Assembly: GCA_903884005.1 (NCBI GenBank)
Contig: CAISDA010000057.1
Coordinates: 1-49,562 of the forward strand
DNA from: an uncultured Ignavibacteriota bacterium
GTDB taxonomy: Bacteria; Bacteroidota; Ignavibacteria; UBA10030; UBA8401
Direction: 5' to 3'
Length of the DNA: 49,562 nt
The translations under genes and the position numbers were made by a program. Below, in pieces: positions 9,384-18,224 of this stretch. The notes beneath the pieces are model-generated. The model had not been told where the DNA came from. It ran no database searches and worked only from the letters and a program-made list of their open reading frames with translations. Position 1 is the stretch's first letter. Each line of letters opens with the position of its first letter.

Positions 9384-10661
9384 TCATCTCAGCAACACCA
9401 GTTTCTTCGTCTCCATGAAATTCCCTGTTTGAATCCTGTAGAAGTATACTCCGGCGGCACATCCTGAACCGTCAAATTTCGCTTCGTGGCGTCCCGCTTC
9501 CATTTCACCATTCACGAGAGTCGTTACACGCTGCCCGAGAGTGTTGAAGACGGAAAGCGTCACATGGCACCTGACGGGCAAGCCGTAGCGGATCGTGGTG
9601 CTCGGGTTGAAGGGATTAGGGTAATTCAGGTCCAAACTGTACGCACCAGGTATTCCGGATGGCACGCTCCCGACTGACACCAGTTTGCCCCACCCCCCGT
9701 TCGTTGTGTGGACGGCAACATCACGGTAGCCGACCGCCCACCCTTGCGACGTATCGATAAAGCAGACTGCCCATAGATCCATTAGCGTGTTGCTTATCTG
9801 TTGTGTCCAATTCGCGCCGCCATCTACTGTGCGGTAAATTTTTCCAAGTGATGCAACCAGTGTTCCCACTGCAGCATCCTTGAACGACATCCCGCGGACC
9901 GAGGCCGGGAGGCTGTGCACTGCCTTCCACGTCGCGCCACCATCGGTTGTTTTGTAAATGGAATCTGCAGCCGCATACCCGACGGCGACATTGGCGAAGG
10001 AGATCGCAGTCACCACGCGGTTTGTTGTTTGCAGCACCGTGTCCCAGGATGCTCCGTTGTTTGTGGTTCGGATGATGAGTCCCTTCTGCGTCGTCGGGTT
10101 ACCGCCACCGACGACCCATGCCGATGTGCCTGCAGGGGCGAGGCTGAAGTACGTGAGCGCGAAAGGACCATAGGTGGTAGGGGAGACAGGACTCCAGCTC
10201 GCGCCGCGGTCGAGTGAAAGCGAGATGGAGTTGTTCGCGCCGGCAGCAAGCCCTGTTGATCCGACGAACTCGACCGCCCAAAAAACGGAACCATACGAAT
10301 AGAGAGTATGGAGCGAGTCAAAAAGCCATGTTCGTCCTGCGTCAGTGGTTCGGAAGGATGAATTACCAACCCCCACCCATTCGAGATCAGTGAAGCAGTG
10401 GATGGCTGAAAAGCCCTCTTCCAGTCCATGCCAACCGATGGCACGTCCGAGCGCCTGCCAGCTCTTACCTCCGTCAGACGTCCTGAGGATTGTATCACCG
10501 ACAATAACTCCTGCGTTGGCACTCGTGAATTCCACTCCCGAAAGAATGCCGGTTATATTGCGCTTAAGCGTATCCACTTTCCAGCCCTGTTGTGCGCGCG
10601 ATTCAACGGCGACAAGCAGAGAAGACAAGAGCGCGATTGCAAAGAAGAAACGAATTCTCAT
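9384..10661 (-). CDS. Secreted Ycf48/BNR-type beta-propeller protein with T9SS sorting domain
   Basis: The start at 10661 has GGAGAG seven bases upstream and opens a signal peptide (MRIRFFFAIALLSSLLVAVESRAQ). The 425-residue protein contains about six repeats of the BNR/Asp-box kind: TSDGGKSW, TTDAGRTW, LDRGASW, TTNNGASW, TTDGGATW and TVDGGANW. They are spaced as in Ycf48-like or Vps10-like propellers. The last 85 residues are a T9SS domain starting at NYPNPFNPSTT and ending in a KKLVLLR tail. Such proteins are usually glycan-binding or scaffold proteins at the cell surface. A sialidase-type active site is not evident, so enzymatic activity is not claimed. A promoter and an adjacent palindrome lie upstream. 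Confidence 0.82.
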   Translation of the reverse strand: MRIRFFFAIALLSSLLVAVESRAQQGWKVDTLKRNITGILSGVEFTSANAGVIVGDTILRTSDGGKSWQALGRAIGWHGLEEGFSAIHCFTDLEWVGVGNSSFRTTDAGRTWLFDSLHTLYSYGSVFWAVEFVGSTGLAAGANNSISLSLDRGASWSPVSPTTYGPFALTYFSLAPAGTSAWVVGGGNPTTQKGLIIRTTNNGASWDTVLQTTNRVVTAISFANVAVGYAAADSIYKTTDGGATWKAVHSLPASVRGMSFKDAAVGTLVASLGKIYRTVDGGANWTQQISNTLMDLWAVCFIDTSQGWAVGYRDVAVHTTNGGWGKLVSVGSVPSGIPGAYSLDLNYPNPFNPSTTIRYGLPVRCHVTLSVFNTLGQRVTTLVNGEMEAGRHEAKFDGSGCAAGVYFYRIQTGNFMETKKLVLLR

Positions 10662-10739
10662 AGGAACTCTCCTTCCTTGGCTAGTGATCTCTTTCGGCGG
10701 ACAGAGTGAATGGCAGGCCCGAAATAACGGTTTCAATGG

Positions 10740-10785
10740 ATGGTACGACCTGTCATTCACATAGTCAAGTTAGATCTTTCTAACT
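10740..10785 (-). promoter_or_regulatory. Promoter TTGACT-17-TACCAT with an adjoining palindrome
   Basis: On the minus strand TTGACT (10763-10768) and TACCAT (10740-10745) are separated by 17 bases. Touching the -35 box is a perfect dyad, AGTTAGA-TCTT-TCTAACT, at 10768-10785. A symmetric site directly upstream of -35 is a plausible activator or repressor site. There is no T-run, so it is not an obvious terminator for the GH47 gene that ends at 10805. Confidence 0.5.
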
Positions 10786-10804
10786 ATCATACGAGCGCAA
10801 TGCA

Positions 10805-12181
10805 TCACTGCCATGTTCTTCGGATTGGATGAGCTTCGGTATTGAAAATGGTGTTTCTGAAGTCCAGCGTTTCAGGCGGGGCAAACAATAGATAAAGGTA
10901 TTTCAAGGTTTCGGCGAGGAAGTAGCTTTCCATACGGTCGTTTTTTTCTTTGCTCACAACGTTCTTGAGTTCCGCATACCCATTGTCCGTTCTGCAGTAA
11001 CGCTTCAAATCTTCAAAGAACACCTTTCCCATTCTCTGGTAGCGCGGGTCTTTGGTGTATTGGTAGAGATAATAGGCCGACTCCATGATTTCCGGGTTGA
11101 GGAAAAATCGCCGCCACTTCGGATCGGCCGGTGCTTCCATCCGTACGTAGTCGAATTGTTCCGGCTCGATGCCGTACGTATTCCACATCGTGAAGCACGA
11201 TTCCTGCAAGCGTGCCGCGGTCTTCACATCGCCGGACAATGCGAGCACGGCCGGGAAGAATGCGTCGAGAGCACCGAACCATGTCTTTGTGCGTGTGCCG
11301 GTATTCATGTCTGCATGACCGTACCAGAGCCCCGACACGGTCTCGTGAGCGAGATACGTGTTGACGGCAACAATGCTCGAATCCCACATTCTGGCAAAAT
11401 CCTGGTCCCCAAAGAGGATCTTGCATTTCACCATGTACTCGTAATACGAATCGATACAAGCGCTCAGGTGACTGTCGGTATCCAGCCATTGTCCGGTCTC
11501 CGCATCGATCCATGTGCCGACTAGTCCGATGGACGACCGTCTGTTGTAGATCTGTTGAACCGCATTCTTGGCTGTGTTGTAGTATACCGGTTTTCCGGTA
11601 AGTTTGCTCAACGTGCCGAACTCAACGAGCAACGTACCAACCTCGCCTGGAGTCGTTCGGGTATTTCTCACAGCGCCGGTTTTCAGGTTCACATCGACAT
11701 AAGGAATTCCGGTCGGCGACTTAAATACCGGAAGGAGACGAGTTCCCAGATCGTCAGCCAGCTTCAACAGACGTTCGTCTCCCGTGAGTTGGTAGCTCGA
11801 GAGCAAGCCGCCAAGCATCCGGATCGTTATCTCAAAATTCTTCACGTAGATGTCGTGGTCGAAGGAAAGATGTGTGGCCAGAAATTCCCGCGTCGTGTCC
11901 GCCTCTTCTTTCAATCCCATCAGGATCATTGTGTCCAGCGCGTCGAGGATGGACATGTAGAGAGGCGCCGTGTACCAATCATAGTATGATGTGCTGAGCG
12001 GTTTGAGTCCATCGTGAGCCCATGCGTACTTCTTGTATGCTGTCCATGCGTGAAGGAATTCGTTCCGCACTTCTTGCGCAAGCTGAGCGCTGTGAACCGT
12101 CGACGTGTCTTCAATGGGGAGTCGTGGCGACGCCTGACCCAGGCTGCAGAGGAACGCGACCGCGATGAACATTCTGATCAT
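10805..12181 (-). CDS. Glycoside hydrolase family 47 (class I alpha-1,2-mannosidase), bacterial
   Basis: This 458-residue protein has a short signal peptide (MIRMFIAVAFLCSLGQA). The ATG at 12181 has GGAG six bases before it. The whole length matches the GH47 (alpha/alpha)7 barrel: DALDTMILMGL, ITIRMLGGLLSSYQLTGD, DSYYEYMVKCKILFGD, GALDAFFPAVLALSGD, DRMESYFLAETLKYLYLLF and the C-terminal FNTEAHPI. In characterised GH47 enzymes the Thr of NTEAHP binds the catalytic calcium, and carboxylates in the DSYYEY and RMES regions form the active site; all are present. GH47 is best known from eukaryotic N-glycan trimming in the ER and Golgi and is uncommon in bacteria, where the few known examples also trim alpha-1,2-mannose. 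It follows the esterase gene with a 96-base gap and probably shares its transcript. This suggests a role in degrading mannose-rich or partly acylated glycans. Confidence 0.9.
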   Translation of the reverse strand: MIRMFIAVAFLCSLGQASPRLPIEDTSTVHSAQLAQEVRNEFLHAWTAYKKYAWAHDGLKPLSTSYYDWYTAPLYMSILDALDTMILMGLKEEADTTREFLATHLSFDHDIYVKNFEITIRMLGGLLSSYQLTGDERLLKLADDLGTRLLPVFKSPTGIPYVDVNLKTGAVRNTRTTPGEVGTLLVEFGTLSKLTGKPVYYNTAKNAVQQIYNRRSSIGLVGTWIDAETGQWLDTDSHLSACIDSYYEYMVKCKILFGDQDFARMWDSSIVAVNTYLAHETVSGLWYGHADMNTGTRTKTWFGALDAFFPAVLALSGDVKTAARLQESCFTMWNTYGIEPEQFDYVRMEAPADPKWRRFFLNPEIMESAYYLYQYTKDPRYQRMGKVFFEDLKRYCRTDNGYAELKNVVSKEKNDRMESYFLAETLKYLYLLFAPPETLDFRNTIFNTEAHPIRRTWQ

Positions 12182-12277
12182 ATCATGCTCCGGGTAAAGG
12201 AAGAAAACAGATTATCGGGAACTCGAACCCGCAGTGCGCATCACATACGCCGCGCGCGCGCGCACGTCGGTATCGTG

Positions 12278-13144
12278 CTAATGGATCACGCCGCGGCCTT
12301 TGAGCCACGCGACCAGATCTTTGGTCCACGGAAGCGTGTTCGCAAATGGAGGCTTGTCGCCCAGGCCAAGTCCATGTCTTCCGTGCTCGTAGATGTGAAG
12401 ATCGAACGGGACGCCATGTTCTTCCAATGCCTTCGCGAACATAAGGCTGTTCTTCACGCTGACCGCACTGTCTTCGAACGTGTGCCACAAAAAACACGGG
12501 GGAGTCGATGCGGTGACCTGGAATTCATTTGAATACAGTTGCACCAGTTCCGCTGAAGGAGTGAGTCCAAGGAACTGTTCTCGTGAGACCCTGTGGCCGA
12601 TCGGCCCCATCGAGATGACCGGATAGCAGAGAATGCCGAAATCGGGACGCGAGCTGACGCGTTCAACAGAATCGGGCGAGTTTCGATCACCATCGCCGAA
12701 GTGTGTCATCATCGTTGATGCGAGATGTCCCCCTGCGGATGAGCCCATGATGCCGATCTTCCCTCGATTCAGCTTCCACTCACGCGCGCGCGCGCGGACG
12801 ATTCTGATCGCGCGGGCGGCGTCGGCCGTAATGTCAGGATACTTGTACCCGCCGCCGCCGTGACGGTACTTGAGAACAATTCCGGTGATGCCGTAGGTCG
12901 CCAGGAAGCGCGCATAGTCTTCCCCTTCATGCGCCGCGAGGCCTCTGTACGCCCCTCCCGGACAAATGATGATCGCCGCATCCATCGCTTTAGCGGAATC
13001 CGGCGAGAAGAGCGTGAGTGTGGGATTGTCTTTCTCCGCTGTACTGACAGACTCCGGCCAAAGACGAATCACTTGTTGTGCCCGGCCCTGCCGTGAACCG
13101 AGTGCCATTGCGAACAGAATCACCACCACATAGGTAAACTTCAT
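12278..13144 (-). CDS. Secreted alpha/beta hydrolase (carbohydrate-esterase-like)
   Basis: The start at 13144 (MKFTYVVVILFAMALGS...) has AAAGGA upstream and a signal peptide ending near GRAQ. The 288-residue protein is a lipase/esterase-type alpha/beta hydrolase. It has the oxyanion-loop segment IICPGGAYRGLA, the nucleophile elbow GSSAGGH (Ser136), an Asp in the TFEDSAV segment and a His in HGRHGLG. This arrangement resembles BD-FAE and acetyl-xylan-esterase-like enzymes found beside glycoside hydrolases, so removal of acetyl or other acyl groups from a glycan is the likely role. It leads the GH47 gene, and a consensus promoter lies 60-90 bases upstream. The coding sequence contains an alternating CG tract near 12783-12796. 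Confidence 0.82.
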   Translation of the reverse strand: MKFTYVVVILFAMALGSRQGRAQQVIRLWPESVSTAEKDNPTLTLFSPDSAKAMDAAIIICPGGAYRGLAAHEGEDYARFLATYGITGIVLKYRHGGGGYKYPDITADAARAIRIVRARAREWKLNRGKIGIMGSSAGGHLASTMMTHFGDGDRNSPDSVERVSSRPDFGILCYPVISMGPIGHRVSREQFLGLTPSAELVQLYSNEFQVTASTPPCFLWHTFEDSAVSVKNSLMFAKALEEHGVPFDLHIYEHGRHGLGLGDKPPFANTLPWTKDLVAWLKGRGVIH

Positions 13145-13206
13145 AGAATCCTTTTTGATGTTCTTAGCCTCTTCGGCCGACATTACGCACTGAACGTTGT
13201 GACTAC

Positions 13207-13235
13207 AATATCGCCTCCAAGATGAAAGGAATCAA
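13207..13235 (-). promoter_or_regulatory. Promoter of the esterase-GH47 unit (TTGATT-17-GATATT)
   Basis: On the minus strand TTGATT (13230-13235), a 17-base spacer ending in GGAGGC, and GATATT (13207-13212) match the promoter type also seen at 5589 and 16272. The predicted leader before the ATG at 13144 is about 55 bases. Confidence 0.6.
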
Positions 13236-13304
13236 GTGCCCATGACCGAATCAACAGCGAGCGAAAACAGCAAGCCGGCCGCGTTTGCAATGCCCCATTC
13301 AGGC

Positions 13305-14972
13305 TCACTCAATGAGAAGTTTTCCTCTCGAAATAATTCTGTTTCTCTCCGTCAATTGATAGAAATACATTCCGCGGCAAAGATTGTCACGCGTAAGTTG
13401 AAATTCATTCGATCGTATCCCGCTGACAGTTTTCACAATTTGTCCAATGATGTTGTATATTTTAAATTGACCATCCTGTACTGCACTTCCTGGAACTCTG
13501 AGCCTTGCGCTTTTATTGAAGGGGTTCGGATAGATCGATATGTCATTGTGAGCGTCATCCCTGGACCTCTCCACCTCTGTCATCCCAAGTGTTCCCATCT
13601 TCATTCCATTGCCAAAGCTTGTAACCCACAGCTCGTTTTGATTATATGGATTGAAGAACACGCGTTCAGGCATGGAGAAAAGATAGCCGGCCACCTGTGA
13701 AAAGGCGGGAGTGCTGAAGTTGACATTGCTGCTCTTCCATAACCCCTGGGCCTCTGTTGCCACGTAGAGTTCCTCCTTGTTGACCGGACTGAAGGTGCAA
13801 GAATTGACCCTTGATAACAACGACCCGGTCACTCTGGTCCATGTCGCTCCCCTGTTACTGGTTTTATACAAACCTCCCAGTCCGTTCGGAGCGCCGCCCC
13901 AACCGCTATACACGCCTGCATACCATGTATTCTGACTGATGTCATAGGGGTCAACCACAATATCTCTCGTCCAGTATTTCATGCCATTATCAGTCACATC
14001 GGTCCAAGAGTTTCGCACAGGGTCATAAATGAAACACCCCGAGCTGGGAGTGAATGTCCCGCCGGCGTCCCTTCGTCCCGAATACGCGGCTACAAGCTTT
14101 CCATCGGTCAACACGGCCAGAGAGGCAGGATGTTTTTCAGTGCGCGGCGGATCAGGAAGCTGCGTCCAGACCGATGCTGAGAGAGCGCCGAGGTTATCAC
14201 AGCGGTATACTCCTCCTGCTCCTGCGCCTCCTCCGTAATGAACAACACTGGCATACGCGCGGTTTGTCGTGCCGGGATCGAGAGTGATCCAGAACACCGG
14301 ATGGTTGAACTGGTGAAGCACGCTCCATGTCAGCCCATTGTCAATGGAATAAGAGATCTTTCCCTGTGCGTCATTTGCATCGAGCAGTGCATCCTGCAGG
14401 TACGACGTTTGATAGATGTCGTGAATGTTGGACGTGGCCGCGTATAAGGTTCCGTTCGTTCCTTGTGCAGCATGGTAGGTTGTATTCACTGCGGCCGCTG
14501 AGAAGTTGAATGACCACGTTGTTCCCCCGTCGATGGAGCGGATCGCTCCGATATCCGTGTAACACGCCCACAGGGTCGTTGCATTGCACCACACGATCTG
14601 CCAGCAGGATGTATTTTCCATCCCATTGCTTCTGTAGTTTTGTTTCTTAGGCGTCGGTGCCTTCGCGCTATGCTGATAGGCGGCATCGGTATACGCCTGG
14701 TACCACGTCGCGCCTCCATCTTTTGTCGTGTGACAGAATCCGTAGTCGCCGAAAATCACCGTTTGAGAACTATTCCTGGCAACAGTGAAGCCCATCACGC
14801 ATTGTCCGTAACTCCATGGACTATCGCCCTGATATCCGCACCATCCCGTCACAACATTCTGATTATTGTTCGTGTTGAACACGTGCGTCCAGTTCCTGCC
14901 GGCATCGGTAGTTATCGTGATTTCATAATCTTTGAACCTCTTCCCACATCGATTTGTCCACCGGGATTCCAT
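13305..14972 (-). CDS. BNR/Asp-box propeller protein with T9SS domain, N-terminally truncated
   Basis: This frame contains repeats TTDAGRNW, TKDGGATW, SIDGGTTW, SIDNGLTW and TSNRGATW, and C-terminal half segments of the kind seen in sortilin-like or xyloglucanase-like propellers. It closes with a T9SS domain (ISIYPNPFNK ... GMYFYQL ... GKLLIE). It has no signal peptide. The first residues are encoded by bases that also encode the end of the Ldh_2 dehydrogenase upstream, and propeller-like sequence begins at about 14935. A T9SS cargo needs an N-terminal signal, so this is best read as a gene whose 5' part was deleted and whose remainder now sits behind another gene. The frame itself is otherwise intact over about 545 codons, so the loss may be recent or the protein may have been retained in a non-exported form. 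Confidence 0.7.
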   Translation of the reverse strand: MESRWTNRCGKRFKDYEITITTDAGRNWTHVFNTNNNQNVVTGWCGYQGDSPWSYGQCVMGFTVARNSSQTVIFGDYGFCHTTKDGGATWYQAYTDAAYQHSAKAPTPKKQNYRSNGMENTSCWQIVWCNATTLWACYTDIGAIRSIDGGTTWSFNFSAAAVNTTYHAAQGTNGTLYAATSNIHDIYQTSYLQDALLDANDAQGKISYSIDNGLTWSVLHQFNHPVFWITLDPGTTNRAYASVVHYGGGAGAGGVYRCDNLGALSASVWTQLPDPPRTEKHPASLAVLTDGKLVAAYSGRRDAGGTFTPSSGCFIYDPVRNSWTDVTDNGMKYWTRDIVVDPYDISQNTWYAGVYSGWGGAPNGLGGLYKTSNRGATWTRVTGSLLSRVNSCTFSPVNKEELYVATEAQGLWKSSNVNFSTPAFSQVAGYLFSMPERVFFNPYNQNELWVTSFGNGMKMGTLGMTEVERSRDDAHNDISIYPNPFNKSARLRVPGSAVQDGQFKIYNIIGQIVKTVSGIRSNEFQLTRDNLCRGMYFYQLTERNRIISRGKLLIE

Positions 14973-15933
14973 TTTTCAGATTCTCACTTCTCGTATGCAG
15001 GACGCGTTCACCGGGATATAATATTTTCTGCGTTCCATGCGCGGGAACGGATCCGTGAAGATCGTTGATGATGCCGGACACCGATTCCTGAATTGTGCGA
15101 TGATTGCCAAGCTTAGAAATATCGATCGCAATGAAGACTTGAGACACGGCAAATTCTGCTGCCTGCCGGCTTATCTGTGCGGTCGACAATCCGCCAGAGA
15201 GGATCACGGCAAGCAAGTCCAGCAGCAGCGCTAGTCCGGAACCCTTCCAGTACCCTATGGGCAGCGCACGGTTCGATTCCAAAATTTCAGAAGCGTTGTC
15301 TGTTAATACACCATCTTTGGTATAGCCTCCCGGAATCGGGAGTGCGATCGACTTGAGATCGTGCGACTCCAACGTGCCATAGGAAAATTGTGACATGGCC
15401 ATATCCAGCACGATCGCTTCTTCCCTGAACGGCACTCCCAACACTAGAGGATTATTTCCCAAATGGCAATCCACGGCTCCCCAGGCAGGCATATTTGCGA
15501 CAGTATTCGTCCAACCGATGAAGATGCAGCCCGCCTTCGCTGCTTTCCATGCATAATGTCCGCCTCTCATCCAATGATTAGTATTGCACAGGGCAACACA
15601 GCCGATCCCGCATTCCTTTGAAAGATCCATTGCCCTATCCGTGGCGAAAAGTGCGTTCAGCGGTCCTGGACCCAAACATCCATCCCATTGCTCAATTGAA
15701 CCTGCACGATGCACAATTTCGGGCTTTGCCTTGACGTGTATGTATCCATTCCTGACATGTTCGACAAACCGCGGGAACCGATTGATGCCGTGCGTGTAGA
15801 CACCGTCGAGAGTATTTTCGGAAAAGAGACGCGCACAACGATTCATTGCCTCCGACTCGAAGCCGATGCTTCCCAAGATACGAGTGAATTCCCGGTTGAG
15901 CACCTCGAAAGGAATTCGAATAATTTCCGGCAT
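14923..15933 (-). CDS. Malate/L-lactate (Ldh_2) family NAD(P)-dependent dehydrogenase
   Basis: The frame is open further upstream, but the ATG at 15933 has GGAG five bases before it and begins MPEIIRIPFEVLNREF, the normal start of this family. At 336 residues it has the expected length. Family motifs are LFSENTLDGVYTHGINRFPRF, GPLNALFATDRAMDLSKECGIG, ALCNTNHWMRGGHYAWKAA, FIGWTNT and the C-terminal PGERVLHTRSENLKNGIPVD. Members reduce 2-keto acids or oxidise 2-hydroxy acids, including malate, sulfolactate, ureidoglycolate and 2,3-diketogulonate. The sequence alone does not choose among these; a sugar-acid substrate would fit the neighbourhood. The last few codons overlap the truncated BNR gene. 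A consensus promoter lies about 145 bases upstream. Confidence 0.85.
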   Translation of the reverse strand: MPEIIRIPFEVLNREFTRILGSIGFESEAMNRCARLFSENTLDGVYTHGINRFPRFVEHVRNGYIHVKAKPEIVHRAGSIEQWDGCLGPGPLNALFATDRAMDLSKECGIGCVALCNTNHWMRGGHYAWKAAKAGCIFIGWTNTVANMPAWGAVDCHLGNNPLVLGVPFREEAIVLDMAMSQFSYGTLESHDLKSIALPIPGGYTKDGVLTDNASEILESNRALPIGYWKGSGLALLLDLLAVILSGGLSTAQISRQAAEFAVSQVFIAIDISKLGNHRTIQESVSGIINDLHGSVPAHGTQKILYPGERVLHTRSENLKNGIPVDKSMWEEVQRL

Positions 15934-16078
15934 GTCTCCATCCTCTTCTTGAAATAGTATCTTTTCCACAACTTCGGCAACGACACCGCTTCGTTCAGCG
16001 ATTCTTTTTTTCGCCGCGATGAGCGCAGCGTAGCCAAACAATACAAATGCACTTTTTCCATGTACTGCGCCAGTGCGT

Positions 16079-16107
16079 AATGTAGTTTTTGCTGCAGGCA
16101 CTAGCAA
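16079..16107 (-). promoter_or_regulatory. Promoter of the Ldh_2 gene (TTGCTA-17-TACATT)
   Basis: On the minus strand TTGCTA (16102-16107) and TACATT (16079-16084) are 17 bases apart, and the spacer ends in GCAAAAAC. The site resembles 34527-34555 over roughly 75 bases, including the upstream GGCTTGCTAGTGCC and a downstream CAGT. With the plus-strand promoter at 16272 it fills the 15934-16429 intergenic gap; nothing else was seen there. Confidence 0.6.
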
Positions 16108-16271
16108 GCCGAAATTTTAAAAATTCTTCCTGCGCCGGCAGTCGTATTGAATGGACGAGTGCATCGTGCGGAGCAGTATCGAACCATAAACGATGTGGAT
16201 GTAAACGCGCCTGGGATGAACTTCGATCGCGTGCGGACCATCCGAATTTTGTATGAATCTTCCGTTGAAGC

Positions 16272-16300
16272 TTGATTCCATTGATTATGTGAGCGATATT
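16272..16300 (+). promoter_or_regulatory. Promoter of the GH13 gene (TTGATT-17-GATATT)
   Basis: TTGATT (16272-16277) and GATATT (16295-16300) are 17 bases apart, with a spacer ending in GTGAGC. It is divergent from the Ldh_2 promoter and leaves a leader of about 125 bases to the ATG at 16430. Confidence 0.6.
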
Positions 16301-16429
16301 ATGGTCGCCTAACGATGTATTGCTGACTGCCATCGAAACGATCGCATTCGATAACTATTGGCCAGCCTGATACGAGCAACTGCATAATTCCCACTTCTTT
16401 CGGTGAAACTTAACGTAATAGAGCATCAT

Positions 16430-18211
16430 ATGGCAACGCACAATAAAAACAATCAAGGCCTGATCGTGATAGATGACCCGAGGTCGTTGTCCTTGCCGAC
16501 CACACGGAGCATTCGGCGCTTCGACGCATTGAAACAGCTGATCGCAGTATCCGTTTTCGTTGCCGCATGTTTCCTGATCCCAACCAGCGGATTCTCGCAA
16601 TCGATCGTCCCCCCCGCAGTTCGGTTGGATGGCACTGCGTGGACGCAGAATCTCAGCGTGTACGAAGTCAATGTGCGTCAATACACGAAGGCAGGCACCT
16701 TTGCCGCCTTCGGCGCACATCTCGACCGGCTCAGGGATCTTGGCGTCGGTATTCTGTGGTTTATGCCCATCCATCCCATTGGCATCAAAAATCATCTCGG
16801 CAGCCTTGGAAGTTATTACTCCGTAAAAAATTATTATGGCATCAATCCGGAATTTGGCACGCTGGCAGATTTTAAGGCACTCGTCGATTCGGTACATAAA
16901 AAAGGAATGTTCGTGCTCATGGATTGGGTGGCGAATCATACGTCGTGGGACAATGATCTCACGCTGACGCATCCGGAATATTATCAAAAAAGCACTTCGG
17001 GTGCATTCATCGCGCCCCCTGGCACCGGTTGGTCCGATGTGATACAGCTCGATTACAGCAAAGCGGAATTGCGGACCTATATGATCGGTGCGATGAAGTA
17101 CTGGATCACCGAGGCCAATGTAGACGGCTTTCGCTGCGATGCGGCGAGCATGGTGCCCATCGATTTTTGGGCTGCGGCTACAGCCGAATTAAAAAAAACT
17201 AAACCCGGGATCTTAATGATCGCCGAAGATCAGGCCGTGAAATATTACCCTGCAGGATTTGACGGCACCTATGCATGGAGTTATTATGGATTTGGAAGCG
17301 GGGTGCTGATTCAACTGGCGAAGGGTGCGAACAATGCAAACAATTTTGACGCATTTGTGGTGAATGAAAACAGCCAGTATCCGGGTAACAATCACAGATT
17401 ATATTTCACCTCTAACCATGACGAAAATTCATGGTATGGCACCGACACTGAATTATTCGGGAAAGCAGCGGAATCCTTCCTCGCTCTCTCTCTCGTATTC
17501 AGAAGCATCCCGTTGATCTACAGCGGCCAGGAAGCCGGGTTGAACCATCGGCTGCTCTTCTTCGACAAGGACGAAATTGTGTGGCAGTCATCTCCTCGTG
17601 CAAAAGTCTATTCGACCCTGCTGCATTTAAAAAGCAGGAATAGCGCATTATGGAACGGAACTTCCGGAGGCAATCCGTACCGCATAGCAACGACAAACGA
17701 TGTGAATGTCTACGCCTTCGAGCGTCGAAACGGCATCGAAAAAGTGTGGGGCGTGTTCAATCTTTCATCGGCCGGACAAACGTTCAGGTTCGCAGACACC
17801 ACATATCCAGGCGTGTATCGCGACGTATTTACTGATTCAACGTTTTCGTTCTCACACCCCTATCAAATGACGCTGCCGGCCTGGGGATACAAAGTGTTAG
17901 AGTATAGTCAAACGCTCAGTACGGCTCCCGGCGAAGGCCTCGTGCCAACGATGTATCAATTTTTTCAAAATTACCCCAATCCTTTTAACCCCTCAACCAC
18001 GATTCGGTACGGACTTTCCCATACCTCGATTGTCCGGTTGTCAGTGTTCAACACAGTAGGCCAACAGGTCGCAGTCCTTCAGAATGGTGAGCAAAAAGCA
18101 GGGTATCATGAGGTCATACTGAACGGGGATGGCCTGTCCAGCGGAGTATATTTTTACAGGATACAAGCAGGAGAATTTGTGCAGACCAGGAAATTGCTGC
18201 TGTTGCGTTGA
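16430..18211 (+). CDS. Secreted alpha-amylase family enzyme (GH13) with T9SS sorting domain
   Basis: An ATG at 16430 is preferred over an in-frame GTG at 16403. Both give a long charged N-region before the hydrophobic segment LIAVSVFVAACFLI, so the true start is uncertain. The protein is a GH13 TIM barrel: YEVNVRQYT, GILWFMPIHPIG, VLMDWVANHTSWDN, VDGFRCDAAS (nucleophile D237), LMIAEDQ (acid/base E266) and YFTSNHDENSW (D331). All three catalytic carboxylates are present. A small beta domain follows the barrel, and the last 85 residues are a T9SS domain (NYPNPFNPSTT ... KLLLLR). It is therefore an extracellular or surface alpha-glucan hydrolase, for example a maltogenic or alpha-amylase type; specificity is not decided. 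Just after its stop lies a patch of gene debris. Confidence 0.88.
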   Translation: MATHNKNNQGLIVIDDPRSLSLPTTRSIRRFDALKQLIAVSVFVAACFLIPTSGFSQSIVPPAVRLDGTAWTQNLSVYEVNVRQYTKAGTFAAFGAHLDRLRDLGVGILWFMPIHPIGIKNHLGSLGSYYSVKNYYGINPEFGTLADFKALVDSVHKKGMFVLMDWVANHTSWDNDLTLTHPEYYQKSTSGAFIAPPGTGWSDVIQLDYSKAELRTYMIGAMKYWITEANVDGFRCDAASMVPIDFWAAATAELKKTKPGILMIAEDQAVKYYPAGFDGTYAWSYYGFGSGVLIQLAKGANNANNFDAFVVNENSQYPGNNHRLYFTSNHDENSWYGTDTELFGKAAESFLALSLVFRSIPLIYSGQEAGLNHRLLFFDKDEIVWQSSPRAKVYSTLLHLKSRNSALWNGTSGGNPYRIATTNDVNVYAFERRNGIEKVWGVFNLSSAGQTFRFADTTYPGVYRDVFTDSTFSFSHPYQMTLPAWGYKVLEYSQTLSTAPGEGLVPTMYQFFQNYPNPFNPSTTIRYGLSHTSIVRLSVFNTVGQQVAVLQNGEQKAGYHEVILNGDGLSSGVYFYRIQAGEFVQTRKLLLLR

Positions 18212-18224
18212 GGAGCAGATGCGG

